From NCBI GenBank assembly GCA_003013855.2, contig ML058493.1, forward strand, positions 1,240,001 to 1,304,000: DNA of 64,000 bases, given 5' to 3'. Shown piece after piece: positions 43,554-55,400 of the stretch. The translations under genes were made by a program, and so were the position numbers. The stretch is from Liriodendron chinense. Its lineage: Eukaryota; Streptophyta; Magnoliopsida; Magnoliales; Magnoliaceae. The notes beneath the pieces were generated by a model. That model did no database searches. It was not told the origin of the DNA and saw only the letters and a program-made list of their open reading frames with translations. How positions within the stretch are numbered: the stretch's first letter is position 1; each line of letters opens with the position of its first letter.

Positions 43554-46064
43554 ATGTCTGGAACTGGAACTGAAAGTGGAACTGCAAATGAGGATGTTGG
43601 ATGGGAACATTGTCAGAGGGTAGGTGGTGGAAGGCACCAAATAAAATACAACTGTTGTGATAGAGTAATAAGTGGTGGAATTACGCGACTTAAACAACAT
43701 TTGGCACATCAAAAGGGTCAAGTTGAGGGATACACCAAAGTTCCCAAAGAGAAAATGACCATGATGCAAGCCAATTTAGATGAGTCGAAGAGGAAACGAG
43801 TTGCTGTGCAGAAAAAGAAAAATGATATCCTGGATGCGGCCCGACATGAGGTGTTTGGTCAGAAATATATGGGTGTTCGTGGCGAAGATATCATTGATTC
43901 TGAGGAAGATTCTGATCGAGAAATGACTATAGCTATGAGAGAAAGCGTGCACTATGCTCGTGAAGAGGAAGAATATTAACGCACGTATGGTTCAAGTGCG
44001 AGTGGGAGTGACAGTGGCCAGGGGAGTACAACTGCAGCCCCAACGGGAAGTGCAACTTTGGTTGGAGGGTGTAGGTTTGGTGGATTAAGACGTATGTTTA
44101 GCAGCCGGCGGCGGGAGACATCTTCATGTGCAACTCCTATAGATGTAGATGTGGAAGAAGTAGATGTGGATAGGAGACCTTCTGTTGATCCGATCCTCTT
44201 TAGGAAAGAATCAAGTAAACAAAAGAAGATAACACAAATGTGGAGTAGAACTTTTGTTGAGAAACTGAGTAGGGCAGCAGCAAAGTTATTTATACATGCC
44301 AACATACCCCCTAATGCGGCCAATTCTCCATATTGGCAGGTGGTAATTGATGCGGCAGCAGAAGCAGGCGAACGAATTAAAGCTCCCACAGCCAAGGAGA
44401 TTAGGAGAAAATGGACAGACGCAGAGTATGCGGATACAAGGGCATATGTAAGTACTTTTAAACCCATATGGCAAGCCAGAGGATGCACAATCATGTGTGA
44501 TGGTTGGACTGGCCCAACAAGACGCAGCATGATCAACTTCATGGTGTATTGCCACTTGGGAACAGTGTATCACGAGTCAATTGATGCCTCGGATGAAATA
44601 AAAAATGCTAAATATATTTTTAGCCTGATGGATAAAGTAGTGGATGAGATTGGGGAGGAGAATGTGGTGCAGATTATGACAGATAATGAAGCAACATACA
44701 AGTCTGCAGGAAATATGTTGATGTTAAAGAGACCACATCTATTTTGGTCACTGTGTGCTGCACATTGTATTGATCTTATAATGGAAGATACTGGAAAGAG
44801 AAAGAATGTCAGAGAAATGGTTGAAAACGCAAAAGAAGTGACAACATTTATTTACAACCATAATCATGTAGTTGCAATAATGAGGAAGTTTACGAAAGGA
44901 CGGGAGTTGCTTAGGCCAGCGGCGACTAGATTTGCAATTAACTATATAACTTTAGAAAGTTTGTATCAGCATAGGGGAGAGTTGAGTGAAATGTTTGCTT
45001 CCCAACAATGGCTCAACACAAAACATGGGAAGAAGACATCAGGGACGTCGGTTGATGTTGTAAACACTATAAGAGACAACAAATATTGGAAGAAGGTTAA
45101 CAAAATTTTGAAGGTGATGGAACCACTAATGAGGGTACTTCGTCTCATTAAAACCGATGAAGCGCCTACGATGGGCTTCCTCTACGATGCCATGGATAAG
45201 GCGAAGTTAGCAATTCAACGTGATTGTTCAAGCTGGCAATCTTACTGGAATTTGATCGACAAAAGATGGACAAAGTAGCTCCACCACGATATTTATGCAG
45301 CAAGTTATTACCTAAATCCTAGGTATAGATATGCCTCATCATTTGTTATGGATGATTAGGTTCTTATTGAATAAAAAAATGTGATAAAGAGAATAGAGCC
45401 TGACTTAGATGCACAAATAAGGGCTTTGAATGAATTAGATATATTTGGAAGTCGTCAAGGTAGCTTTGCAGATGCTCTTGCACAACATGCAGTATCTAGG
45501 TTGCAATCCACCGAATGGTGGATAAATTTTGGAGAGATACCGGCTCTCAAAAAAATTATAGTAAGGATTTTGAGCCAAACAACGTCTTCCTCTAGTTGTG
45601 AAAGAAATTGGAGTTGTTTTGCACTTATTCATAAGAAGAATAGAAATAGATTGCAGACTGGGACGTTAGATAGACTTGTCTTTATGCATTACAACATGAT
45701 GTTAAGAATGCGCATGCATCAAAGGAGGCTTAGCACCAACAATGCCGATGATGTGGATTATTGTCCAATAAACTTGGTCAATATTTATGATGAGAAAGAC
45801 CCACTTCTACCTTGGTTGGAAGCAAGGGAAAAAGAAATAGAAGAGGATAGTGAAGAAATAGAAGTTGAAGACCAAGAAATACGCAAGGCGCAGCAAGAGA
45901 GTCGTATATTTATGTTAGACCCAGAAAAGGGGGCGGATTTCATACAACATCAGCAGAAGAGTGCGAGCTCTAGGGATACTGAAACAGATGATGATGATAA
46001 TACACCTAATGCTGGTCCTACTTCTGGCATTGCTCAACCCACCAAGGCCACTGATACCATATAG
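43554..46064 (+). pseudogene. hAT transposase with four in-frame stops
   Basis: The domains are collinear in one frame. ATG at 43554 is followed by a BED-type zinc finger (WEHCQRV to YNCCDRVISGGITRLKQHLA, about residues 19-63). Then comes the DUF659-like core with GCTIMCDGWTGPTRRSMINF, VVQIMTDNEATYKSAG and CAAHCIDLIMEDTG. Last is the C-terminal hAT dimerisation domain with WWINFGEIPALKKIIVRILS and SSSSCERNWSCF. Stops occur at 43977 (TAA), 45276 (TAG), 45357 (TAG) and 45372 (TAA) without frameshifts. Each could come from a Gln codon by one C-to-T change. An acidic tail (EIEEDSEEIEVEDQE) ends the protein. The gene encodes the cut-and-paste enzyme. This copy is dead unless stops are bypassed. 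Confidence 0.88.
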
Positions 46065-47351
46065 CCATCTATGGATCATGAGGCTGATGAGCTTCGACGA
46101 AGTGGGGCCGGGGGGGTCGAACTTATGAGTGTACCGAGTCACAATACAGCCAGCAGGAGGAGCCTGGCTCCAATGGTGCACCTGCATGTCCTGCACCGCA
46201 ATCGACACCGATAGATCTAGAACATCAGCATGCGTATGGCTATGATCCGAGGAATTATGGGTATTCTTACAGCCAATGGGATCATAGGGAACCTGTTCCG
46301 CCACTTTCATGCTGGAATAGTCCTCTTCACGCTGATCCACATCTACCATATAAACCAAATACAAGTTATTCATCTCAATCTCAATAGCCTAAATACGAGA
46401 ACCAGTATGGGCACGACTATTAGACGGGCACTAGTGGATATCCTTACTCGGGGTCAGAATCTTTGCCTAGTCAGGATCAGTCATCATCGGGTTTCGTAGA
46501 CCTAGTCTGTCCCTCCGGCACTGGATATTATGGATATGCAACAACTATTCCACAACCGCAACAACAACCCGATGATAATGATGAGGACGTGGAGGTTGAG
46601 CAACCACAACAAAGCAGATTTTCATTTTGGTGGTGAGTTCGGTCTGGTGAGTCTTTTCCATTACCCACACGGTCACACATTCACCAAGAAAACACACACT
46701 TTACATTGTTGAACTTGTGTTTAAAATAACTCCCCTGACAAGTGACAACCAGTCAAGTAATCTTTAATTAACATGCTTGCAGGGGAGTATATCAGGTACT
46801 ACTAATTTATTTTTCTACTTTAGAATGTTTAATTGGCAGGACAAGAATCATAGATTCAAGATAGGAGAAGTCTTATACATGATTTTTTGCAAGTCCTCAG
46901 TCCTCATTCCCCAATCCTCAATCCTCACTCCCGAGGTATGTAAATAATATAAAGTAAATTATAAAAAATAATAGCACATGTGAAAATTGAAATACTTTGA
47001 TGTTACATTTATTTTAATATACCTATTATTGGTATTAGACAATTAGAAATTTGAATTTATAAGTTTTGCAGTTAATTCCAGGTTGTCAGCTTCATAAATT
47101 CATCAGACAGCCCGATACAGCTTTTTCACCAAAGAGTAGACCACTTCACCACCATAAACATGTTCAAAATTATAAACGAATGCATACTTGGAATGTTTGG
47201 AATTTTCTGGATTTAATCCACATTTTTTTAGATTTTTTTTGGCAAAAACAAAGTTGACTGTTACAGGGGCCGTATCAACCGATACGACCCGTATCCGTAT
47301 CGGTAACAGTGGGCACCGTTACACCCACTGATACCGCTACGGGACACCTTG
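46065..47351 (+). other. hAT 3' region
   Basis: After the TAG at 46062 the sequence stays GC-rich and Gln/His/Tyr/Pro-coding in short frames to about 46715, which may be a degraded extension of the transposase C-terminus or a second exon. An AT-rich stretch and the right subterminal repeats follow. Confidence 0.45.
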
Positions 47352-47382
47352 CTCTAGACGGTTAAGGTCTTGAAGAGCAACC

Positions 47383-47397
47383 CACTCTGATATCAAT
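47383..47397 (-). other. Gag-only element primer binding site
   Basis: Minus strand: TTGATATCAGAGTGG directly follows the LTR end TTTCA. It is a degenerate initiator-Met type site. Confidence 0.7.
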
Positions 47398-49373
47398 TGA
47401 AATTGCGTCTTTTTCTCTCACACTTATTAGACGCTATGCGCGCGGAAGCATAGAGGAGCTACTTAGAAGGGGGGGGGGGGGGGGGGGGGGGGGGGTTAGG
47501 ACCTTTTTGAAATTCTTTTCGCCTACTTAAATTAATCAACAATTTATACTAAGTAAGAACACTCCGGCTTCCAAGCCTAAGTGGGTCCAATCACATAGAC
47601 TAGCAATAGATAAAACAATTAAGCAACCTAGTCTAACATGCATAGATTAACATACGATTAAACTAAATCAAGCACCTACTCTATGCAACCTATGTAGACT
47701 ATGAGAGGATGGATCATATAAGCTCAAGTCTACACTAATTAGTGAAAACATATCTTGTGTGTGAATGTGTCTATCTAGTGCCTAGCATACATTCCTATCA
47801 AGCATTCATAATTAAACAATTAAACATACAAAGCTAAGATAACAATGTGCTCAAATACATCACAAACACAAGCATGTATAGTGGTTCGACTACATGTCTA
47901 CTCCACAACCGGTTCAAGTACTCACCCCTTGAGCACACCAAATTAAACTAGGGAGCTTAAATCAGGTTCCTCCCAACCTAGGTGTTTTAAATCGGATCCA
48001 CCCTACCGATGAGTTTACAGGTTCCTCCCAACCTACACGTATACACTCGTGTTGGTGGCTCCCTTTAAAGACTTGTTTTAAGCCCAACAAATGTGCCAAG
48101 GAATGATAAACGCACCTGAACTGTTAGGCTCAACTAATGAGCCAAGGATCAACAAACGAACCTGGATTGAGTTTGACAAACCAACTTCACACTCAATTTC
48201 TCATAGAAAGAGAGTGGCTAATCTCTTACAAATTAACAACCTTACTTGTCGGATTTGAGCCCTGTTGATGCGCCGCTCCGGGTTGCTTGATCACCACTCT
48301 CCCGTGCTTCGATCAGCTAGTGCTCCCCCGATCACCGATGCGTTGTCAATGCTCCAGCTCCAAGATCAGTTACCTTGCATTTTGTCCTTCTTCAAGATGC
48401 CCAAGGTGAGGAGGTGGTGGATTATCTACAGCCTAAGGGCAAGAATGGGTTGCAAGTTGGAGAATCACCTAAAGGATTCCTAGGGGGTGTTTAGACAGAG
48501 GTTTTTCCTATGATGAAGGTGTCTAAACTCCTAGGAATCAAGAGAGAACGAGATCATTCTCATTTGAGTTTCAAATGCTCGAAGCTTGTGATGAATCACA
48601 AGGAGAATGACTTGCAATGGGTTAGGATTAGAGCTCCTAATGGTCTTCAACAATGGTGGCTTCTAAATCCTCAAAATCCTTCTCTCAAGCCCAAAAACGA
48701 ATCCCCTTGCTTTTATAGATAAATCCCCAACAGTAAAAAAATGGGCAGTTCTGTGATTCTTCGGTGGCATTGAAGTATCTTTGATGGGGTCGAAACCCAA
48801 CTTCGATGGGGTTGAAAACTGTCCAGAGAGTTTCTGAGGTTGTTAGACATCCAGTTCGATGGCATCGAACACTGTTTCGATGGCATCGAAAAATCCACTT
48901 CGATGGGGTCGAAAGGCTGTTCGATGGGGTCAAAATTTGTCCAGAGAGTTTACATTTTGTTGGACATATGTTCGATGGCTCGAACTAGTTTCAATGGCAT
49001 CGAAGACCAATCGAAACAAATTTCAATGGCATCGAAGTGCAATCGAAAACTACTGTCTGGGTCAGTTTGTTTACAGCAGTTAACACCTCTTTTATTAGCC
49101 TAACTTATCATGTTTTTCTACGTGTTCTAAGACTAATGAAGATGACTAATGATTTTCCTAATAGGTCCAAGTCATCTAGAAGATTTGAGTTGTTTTGGAT
49201 CAAGGGGTTAGGGTCACCAAGGCATCTCTTTTACCTGTTCTTTTTCCTCGATGATACTCGTCCACTTGAATCTTCGATGTTCAGTTTGCCAAGGCTCAAC
49301 CGACATTACAACACATGGACACACGTGATTGACAAATAAGGTGCACTAATATGCCACAGAAAGTACACTAACA
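47398..49373 (-). repeat. Gag-only element 5' LTR, with a 27-G run
   Basis: From 47398 to 49130 it matches the 3' LTR. From 49131 to 49373 it carries about 243 bases absent from the 3' LTR, which has only 21 different bases there. The outer end still reads ACTAACA, giving TGTT at the start on the minus strand. 27 consecutive G lie at 47469-47495. Confidence 0.78.
47469..47495. repeat. Poly(G) 27
   Basis: An uninterrupted G run in the 5' LTR of the gag-only element, matching 39009-39034. Confidence 0.9.
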
Positions 49374-50220
49374 CATAGGAGCCATGAGGAATGAAAAATC
49401 TAGGGGGTTGATCCATATAAACCTCCTCGACAAGATCACCATGTAAGAATACATTTTTCATATCTAGTTAAAACAGAGGCCAGGACGGATTGACTGCCAA
49501 TGAGATAATCACACAGATAGAGTTGAGTTTGGCCACCGATGAGAATGTCCCAAAGTAGTCCATACCATATGTTTGAGTGAAACCCTTTGCAACCAAGTGT
49601 GCCTTATATCAGTCAACAGAACCATCTAGATGATAGTTGGTAATGTAAACCCATCGACACCCAACCTCTTTTTCCCCCCTCAAGTAAGGAAACCAAGTCC
49701 CAGGTATTATTCTTCCCGAGCACCTGCATTTCTTCCATCATAGCCTTAGTCCAGTCAGGGCTGCTCATGGCTTCCTTTACATTGCATTGGGTAGTGAAGG
49801 AAGATGTGGAGGCTGCAAAAGACTGGAGTGAAGGCGAAAGATACTGATATGAAACAAAATTACTAATGAGATGCCTTGTGCATGAGCGGGAAGGCTTATG
49901 TAAGGCAATAGGAAGATCATCATGAGGTTAAGAGAGAGAGCCTATACCTAAACCTTTTGTCGAGGCATAAGGGATGGTAGAAGAGTGATCAGTAGAGGCT
50001 TTACTTCATTGACGATACACAAGAATAGGCTTAGAAAGAAGATGAGGTGAAGAATCATCATTATCATCACCAGGATATACGACTAGAAGAGGTATGGAGT
50101 CAGAATCAGGTTGTGTAGTCTCCCCTCGATTAGCAAGAGGATGGCACAACGATTTTTCTTCAACAGAGAAGTATGGAATCTCTTCAAAAAAGGTAAACAT
50201 CAGCTGACACATACCTCTTA
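49374..50220 (-). pseudogene. Copia-3 reverse transcriptase N-terminal part and INT-RT linker
   Basis: Minus strand: the RT start near 49700-49760 covers the block on restructuring wording (SCPDWTKAMMEE-like). Then come VGCRWVYITNY-like and LDMKNVFLHGDLVEEVYMDQ, then PPRFF. The linker carries MFTFFEEIPYFSVEEKSLC. It ends at the gag-only insertion and resumes at 38922. Confidence 0.75.
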
Positions 50221-51118
50221 TAAGTTAGGGTATTATAACACTTATATCCCTTTTAAGACCAAGAGTAACCTAAGAAAACACACTTAATGGCTCGTAGACT
50301 CAACTTGTCATGCATCAAGAATCTGAACAAAACATGTACACCAAAAAACTTTAAGAGATAACGGAAATGGTTTGTCATGAGGGTGCAGAATTTTGAATGA
50401 GGACTTGTGTGACAATATTCGAGAAGGAATGCGATTTATCAAGAAAACGGCAGTAAGTAAGACGTCATCCCAAAATTGTTTTGGAAGATTCATACCCAAT
50501 AAAAGAGCACGAGTGACTTCGAGAAGGTGATGGTTCTTCCGCTCGGTCACACCATTTTGTTGAGGGGTATGAGGACACGATGTATATGATAAGATACCAC
50601 GTTCCTACAAAAAAGACAAAAAGGCATTCATCATGTACTCCTCCCCATTGTCAGAGTGTAAAACTTTGATGGGGCATTGAAATTGGTTAACCAATTCGTT
50701 TTGAAAAAGTTTGAACATATCAAAAACTTTATGCTTGGATTTAAGAAGATAAACCTAGGTCATTCATGTGCAATTATCAATAAATGTAACAAAATATTTA
50801 TGTCTAAAAAGGGATGTAACAGGAGCAAGAGGGAACACAGTCAGAGTGAACTAACTCGAAAGGTGTGGGTTTGCTCTCAGATAAGCTAGGAGGGAACACA
50901 GCCTAGCGATGCTTGGAGAACTCACATGTTTCACAACTTAAAGATTTAGATATAGATATGGAAGGAAATAAATGTTTCAACCTAGACACGGATGGATGCC
51001 CTAAGCGGCAATGCCATCGAAACACTAACTCATTGTCCAAGGACACTGCACTAGATGTTATCATGGGTGTATCATAAAAAATAAAAAAAAAATCATCCAC
51101 GTTCATGGCCCCCACCAA
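50221..51118 (-). pseudogene. Copia-3 integrase
   Basis: Minus strand: GAG-pre-integrase FRWHCRLGHPSVSRLKHLFP and SLSCETCEFSKHR (H-H-C-C type finger). The core follows in broken frames (50560-50900). Then come MTERKNHHLLEVTRALLLGM, NLPKQFWDDVLLTAVFLINR and IPSRILSHKSSF. This is the enzyme that inserts the element's cDNA. Multiple stops. Confidence 0.85.
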
Positions 51119-51176
51119 TCATCTGCTTTGTTTGGAGGTCCTGAAACACACAGTGAGAGGGAAAGAATATTACTAA

Positions 51177-51527
51177 TCAATTCAAGGATTTTGTAAGAGA
51201 GCCGACAAATAATAAATTAAGTGGGAAGTTAGGTACATGTAGAATTGAGGACAAGTGCATAGTGGGAGAAAGCTTTATGGAACCAACTCCAGATACAGGA
51301 GTTTGATTTCCATCAGCAACAATGACAGAGTGTGACTGGATAGAAGGAAAATATGAGCTAAACAAATGAGGCATACTAGTCATGTGGGAGGTAGCTCCAG
51401 AGTCAATTACCCAGGAAGTAGAGGATGCAAGGAGAGCAGTACTTGGCTGAGCTATAGAGTCTCTAAAAGTATCAGGGAACTCATATACTTGCAGTCGCAT
51501 CAAGGCATCGTAGGCCTCATGTGACAA
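51177..51527 (-). pseudogene. Copia-3 protease
   Basis: Minus strand: SWVIDSGATSHMTSMPHLFS contains the copia aspartic-protease centre DSGAT. SHSVIVADGNQTPVSGVGSI and SSILHVPNFPLNLLFVGSLT complete the domain. The centre is intact. Confidence 0.88.
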
Positions 51528-51556
51528 GAGAACATAATCACCTGCGATAGATTTCT

Positions 51557-52439
51557 CTACAGACGACTCCTAAGTTTTCTCGAAATTAGTAGAAACACTG
51601 CCAACCATTGATACACACACTCAAGATGGGCAACCAACAAGGTCCCAACATCGATCACAGTATGGTTTGAGCCCCCAAAATGAGTGCAAATGGGAGGTCC
51701 ATCATGTCCATATCCTCGGCCACCATGGTTGTAACTACCACATTTATCGATCAATATCACGGCCCCTGCCTCGGGTACTTGATCTGAAATTTCCTCCACG
51801 ACCCTAAGCACCCCATGCTGGGACTCTAGAACCATGGTTAAATGAAGACTGATCTCCAACAATATATGCAAATTGATTTGGCGAAACAAAGGGAGAGGTG
51901 AAAGATGTGGTGACCCTTTGACACATGGTGTAAATGGCGGTAAGAGGGAGAGGATCCATGACAATGATTTTTCTCCAAACACCATGACACTCAAGGTTGA
52001 GGCTAGAAAGGACTGCATGCTTCTAATCTCTTCACACTACTTCCAAACATGCTCATAGTCCGCCGTATAGTTGGAAGGAAGAGGATGATAGAGTTCAAAC
52101 TCATCCCACATTCCCCGGAGACCCGAAAAATACTAATTCAAAGACTTCGAATCTTGTTGAAATCTCCCAATGTCTGGATCAACGTGAATATTCTAGATAT
52201 ATTTTGAGCTTCTAAATACATATCATAAAGAGATTAGAAGCATGCAATCCTTTCTAGCCTCATATCTTTTTTGTATAAGTTAAAAACGTGACAGAGTTGC
52301 TCACAGTTAGTTTCATGCTGTTAAGTAGCCAAGCCAAGACTTCGTAGTTTTCCTTGATCCACATCTTGAAGTTCTAATATTTTGAATCTGGAGCTTCATC
52401 CATTATATATGAAAGTCTATCTCTTCCCCCTATAAACAG
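51557..52439 (-). pseudogene. Copia-3 gag, 3' part
   Basis: Minus strand: RDRLSYIMDEAPDSKY marks the middle of the copia gag. A Gly-rich basic part follows, with GRGYGHDGPPICTHFGGSNH. This is a zinc knuckle in which the second Cys reads Phe. Frameshifts occur. It resumes right after the solo LTR at the AACAG target copy. Confidence 0.75.
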
Positions 52440-55400
52440 TGTAACGCCCTGGATTTTCTCCAATTTAGAAATTAGATGTGCTTGGGCATTATCTTTAATT
52501 TCTCGATTTGAATGCATGTCCGTGCGTGTATTCGCACGTGTTGGGACCAAAATGAGTGGCCTTAAATTTAGAAATTGGAACCTTAGGATCAAACTCCCTA
52601 GTTCTAATTGATTTTGAATGTAGCAACTTGAACTTTAGGTACCTTGGTGAGGGGACTTGAGTCTACGGACGTTTGGATACGTAAGGTAAGATCACTTCGG
52701 TAGGTGGAATGAAGAAAGGGAAAGTAACGTAGAGGAATGAAAGTTTAGGAGATGAATGAGTTGAGGATTCATGACTCTAAAAGTGGTAAATTTGATGTTT
52801 GGATGCCCCAATCGAGAAGGTTGGGCCCCTGTGGGTCGTGGATCGTTCAAAAACAAGGTAGATGGCGAATGGAGTGAAGCAAAAAATGAATAAATGATGT
52901 AAAATAGAAAATTTTGAGGTTTTAGAAGAAACTAGGACAGCAGCAACCGGTCAACCGGATGCCCCAGCCGGCTGACCGGATTCCCCAAACCGGTTGACCG
53001 GATTTGGACCCGGGTTGACCGGATTTCGCAGTTCTGATCCTGCATTTTTAGTCAACTTTAAAAAATGATATCTCCTTCGTTATAACTCCGATTGATGTGA
53101 TTCAAAAGCCATATTGAAGCTTGACGAGTCTACTTTTATATAAAAATATATAAAAAAATAAAATAAATATTATAAATAGTTTTAATTTAGAAATATTTAG
53201 AAACTGTTCGGAAAATTAGTGGTTTTCTAATAGCGTATACTTCTAGAATTTTATTAATTTTTATAAACATCGGAATGGACTAAAATTTTGTAGGACGAAA
53301 GTACACATGATAAGGAATCAATATAAAAATTATAAAAATAATTAATTAGTTATAAAGTTCCAAAAATATTGTCCAGGTGATGCGTACTTGTGTGCTGAAT
53401 TTTCCAGAATTTAAGTTAATTTTGTCCACTTGGACTTACGTGAAGTTATGGATTTTGAGCCACTAGATTCCAACAAAATTAAGGATTCTAGTCTTAAACA
53501 TTTGCTTGCAGCTAACCCTAAAGCCGAGGCCCCGATCGATGATCGGTGACCGTTAAATGAACAATGTATCATAACCGTCGATCGTCGCATCCGAAATGCG
53601 GAAAACCTTGTCCATAGATAAATCATCACTATGTTCACCTATCCCATGGCCTAGATCATCCCATACACCTCCCGGTGGGCCCCAATAATGGAAAACAACC
53701 TCCTATAGGGTCATAATACAAAATGTTTAGCCATTAGGGCCATTTTCACCAATTTCTGTACTATAAATAGGATTCATTTGGGGCTTTCTCCCCAAATCCG
53801 AAATTGCCTAAGGGAGAAGGAGAGAAAAAGAAAAAGAAAAATAGGAGGAGGAGAAGAGAAAGAGTGAAAGTGTGAGGGATGGATTGGTGTTCCTTACCGA
53901 TTCCCTTCAATCGAAGCACTATCTTCTGCCGAATCCCTTCTGTCGACGATCGGAGGTAAGAAATGCTTCATGCCTTCCGATTAAGCTACCTAGGGTTAGA
54001 TTTTGTGAATCTTACATTTTTTTCTTCTAATTGATTTAGGATTTTGTGATTTCTCTCAAATTTCTTGTGTTTTGAACCTGTTAGGGTTAGAAAACCCTCT
54101 ATGCTCTTCTAATTTCGTAAACCCTATTGTTAGGGTTTATGGGTGTTAGGGATTTGGATCTCAACTGTCGTTTAGGGCAGTTCATGATCTTGCGAGAGCC
54201 GTTATCAAGCTAGGCTCCGTTAAGATTTTGATGATGCGCCGATTCCGGGACTCGATTTGTTGAATCGGGTTGAGATGTCATCTAATTAAAATAAGTTAAA
54301 CCTAATTAATTGTTTAACATTTAATTAAGACAAAATCCAAATTATTAATGGTAGGTTTGAACTTCTATGTAGGTGTTTGAGGTTTTCTCCAATTTTCGGC
54401 GTTCGGGCCGCCTCCAAAACATGAAATTTTGAATATAAGGTGAAGATCTAACCCCAAGCTTTTCTCAAGAATTGTTAATGGATGATTGCTTAATTATATT
54501 GAATTTTATTTATTTTATAAATGTTAAAATTGTTTGAATTATAATTTATTGTAAATTAGTGATGTGCATATAATATGTTTGATGAAATGCCTATATTGTT
54601 GTTTTAGATGATAACATGCTTGATGAAATGCCTCGGTTATAGTTGGGTGAAAACATGCTCGATGAATTGCTTGAGTGATATGAGAAACATGATATTATAT
54701 TTCATTTGTGCTTTTGTTGGTATGTAACGCCCTGTGTCATCCGGGCTATTCATTCGAATCCTTTGGATTGGTCGGGCTAGTCGGTCGGGCCAGGTGCTTT
54801 AATAAATTGGGTGATAATGTTTTCTATATTTGTGCTATTGATGTGCTCTGTTGTAGTAAAGTTATGGCTGTCTGGATTAAGCTCTGACAACCGTTTGACT
54901 AATGTATTACCTATCATTCGATTGGCAGTTACGAGCCTATTCAATCAACTAGATGGAACACGATCGACAGATAGGGACCATTATCGGTTTGTCGCGGTCC
55001 ACTTAGGTCGACTGAATAGGGTCCATTCAGAGTTAATCATTATTATGTTTGATTGATTGAATCACACTCTATTGAATTTAGAATACCGACATTACCAATG
55101 CATAGTCCACTTAAAACCGTATTGCGATACGATCTCCAAGTCTCATGAGCCAGGCATGGTAGTATGGGACGCCGTGTCTGAGCTGTCGGCCTACGCTGGG
55201 GTGATGAGCCTCCCCGTAGTGACCAGTGAGCATTGACAGAGGTGACAGACCGTTGTTTGAATAGCCGTTGTGACAAATGTGACCCTGGCCGATGTTAGCG
55301 TGCCTGTGCACTGTTCGAACAACTCGGGCATGTATTGGTTTAGTTTTGATTGATTAGCCCGCACCTCTGAATTGATTAACTGTATTTGATATGTGGGTGA

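Larger units (their letters stand above)
41855..47351 (+). mobile_element. hAT-type DNA transposon, 5.5 kb
   Basis: Flanked by a perfect 8-bp target duplication CTCTAGAC (41847-41854 and 47352-47359). The imperfect terminal inverted repeats are GAAGGTATCCCAAAACGG at the left and CAAGGTGTCCCGTAGCGG as the reverse complement of the right end. Subterminal regions are packed with short motifs such as TATCGG, CGATAC, TAACGG and CCGTTAC, as expected for transposase binding sites. It carries a transposase gene on the plus strand. It inserted 37 bases upstream of the gag start of the gag-only element. Confidence 0.9.
38923..49373 (-). mobile_element. Gag-only LTR retrotransposon (TR-GAG type), split by a hAT element
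   Basis: Minus-strand element with LTRs 47398-49373 (5') and 38923-40671 (3') and a near-match target duplication CATGG/CATAG (38918-38922 and 49374-49378). Between the LTRs it carries a priming site, a leader of under 100 bases and a gag gene whose stop lies about 30 bases from the 3' LTR. There is no room for pol. Without the 5.5-kb hAT insert and its 8-bp duplication the element is about 4.9 kb. This is the architecture described as terminal-repeat retrotransposon with gag domain, which needs pol supplied in trans. Confidence 0.82.

Noticed and set aside
46065..46715. A separate second gene in the hAT element
   Set aside because: Only short frames broken by stops. More likely a degraded extension of the transposase end.
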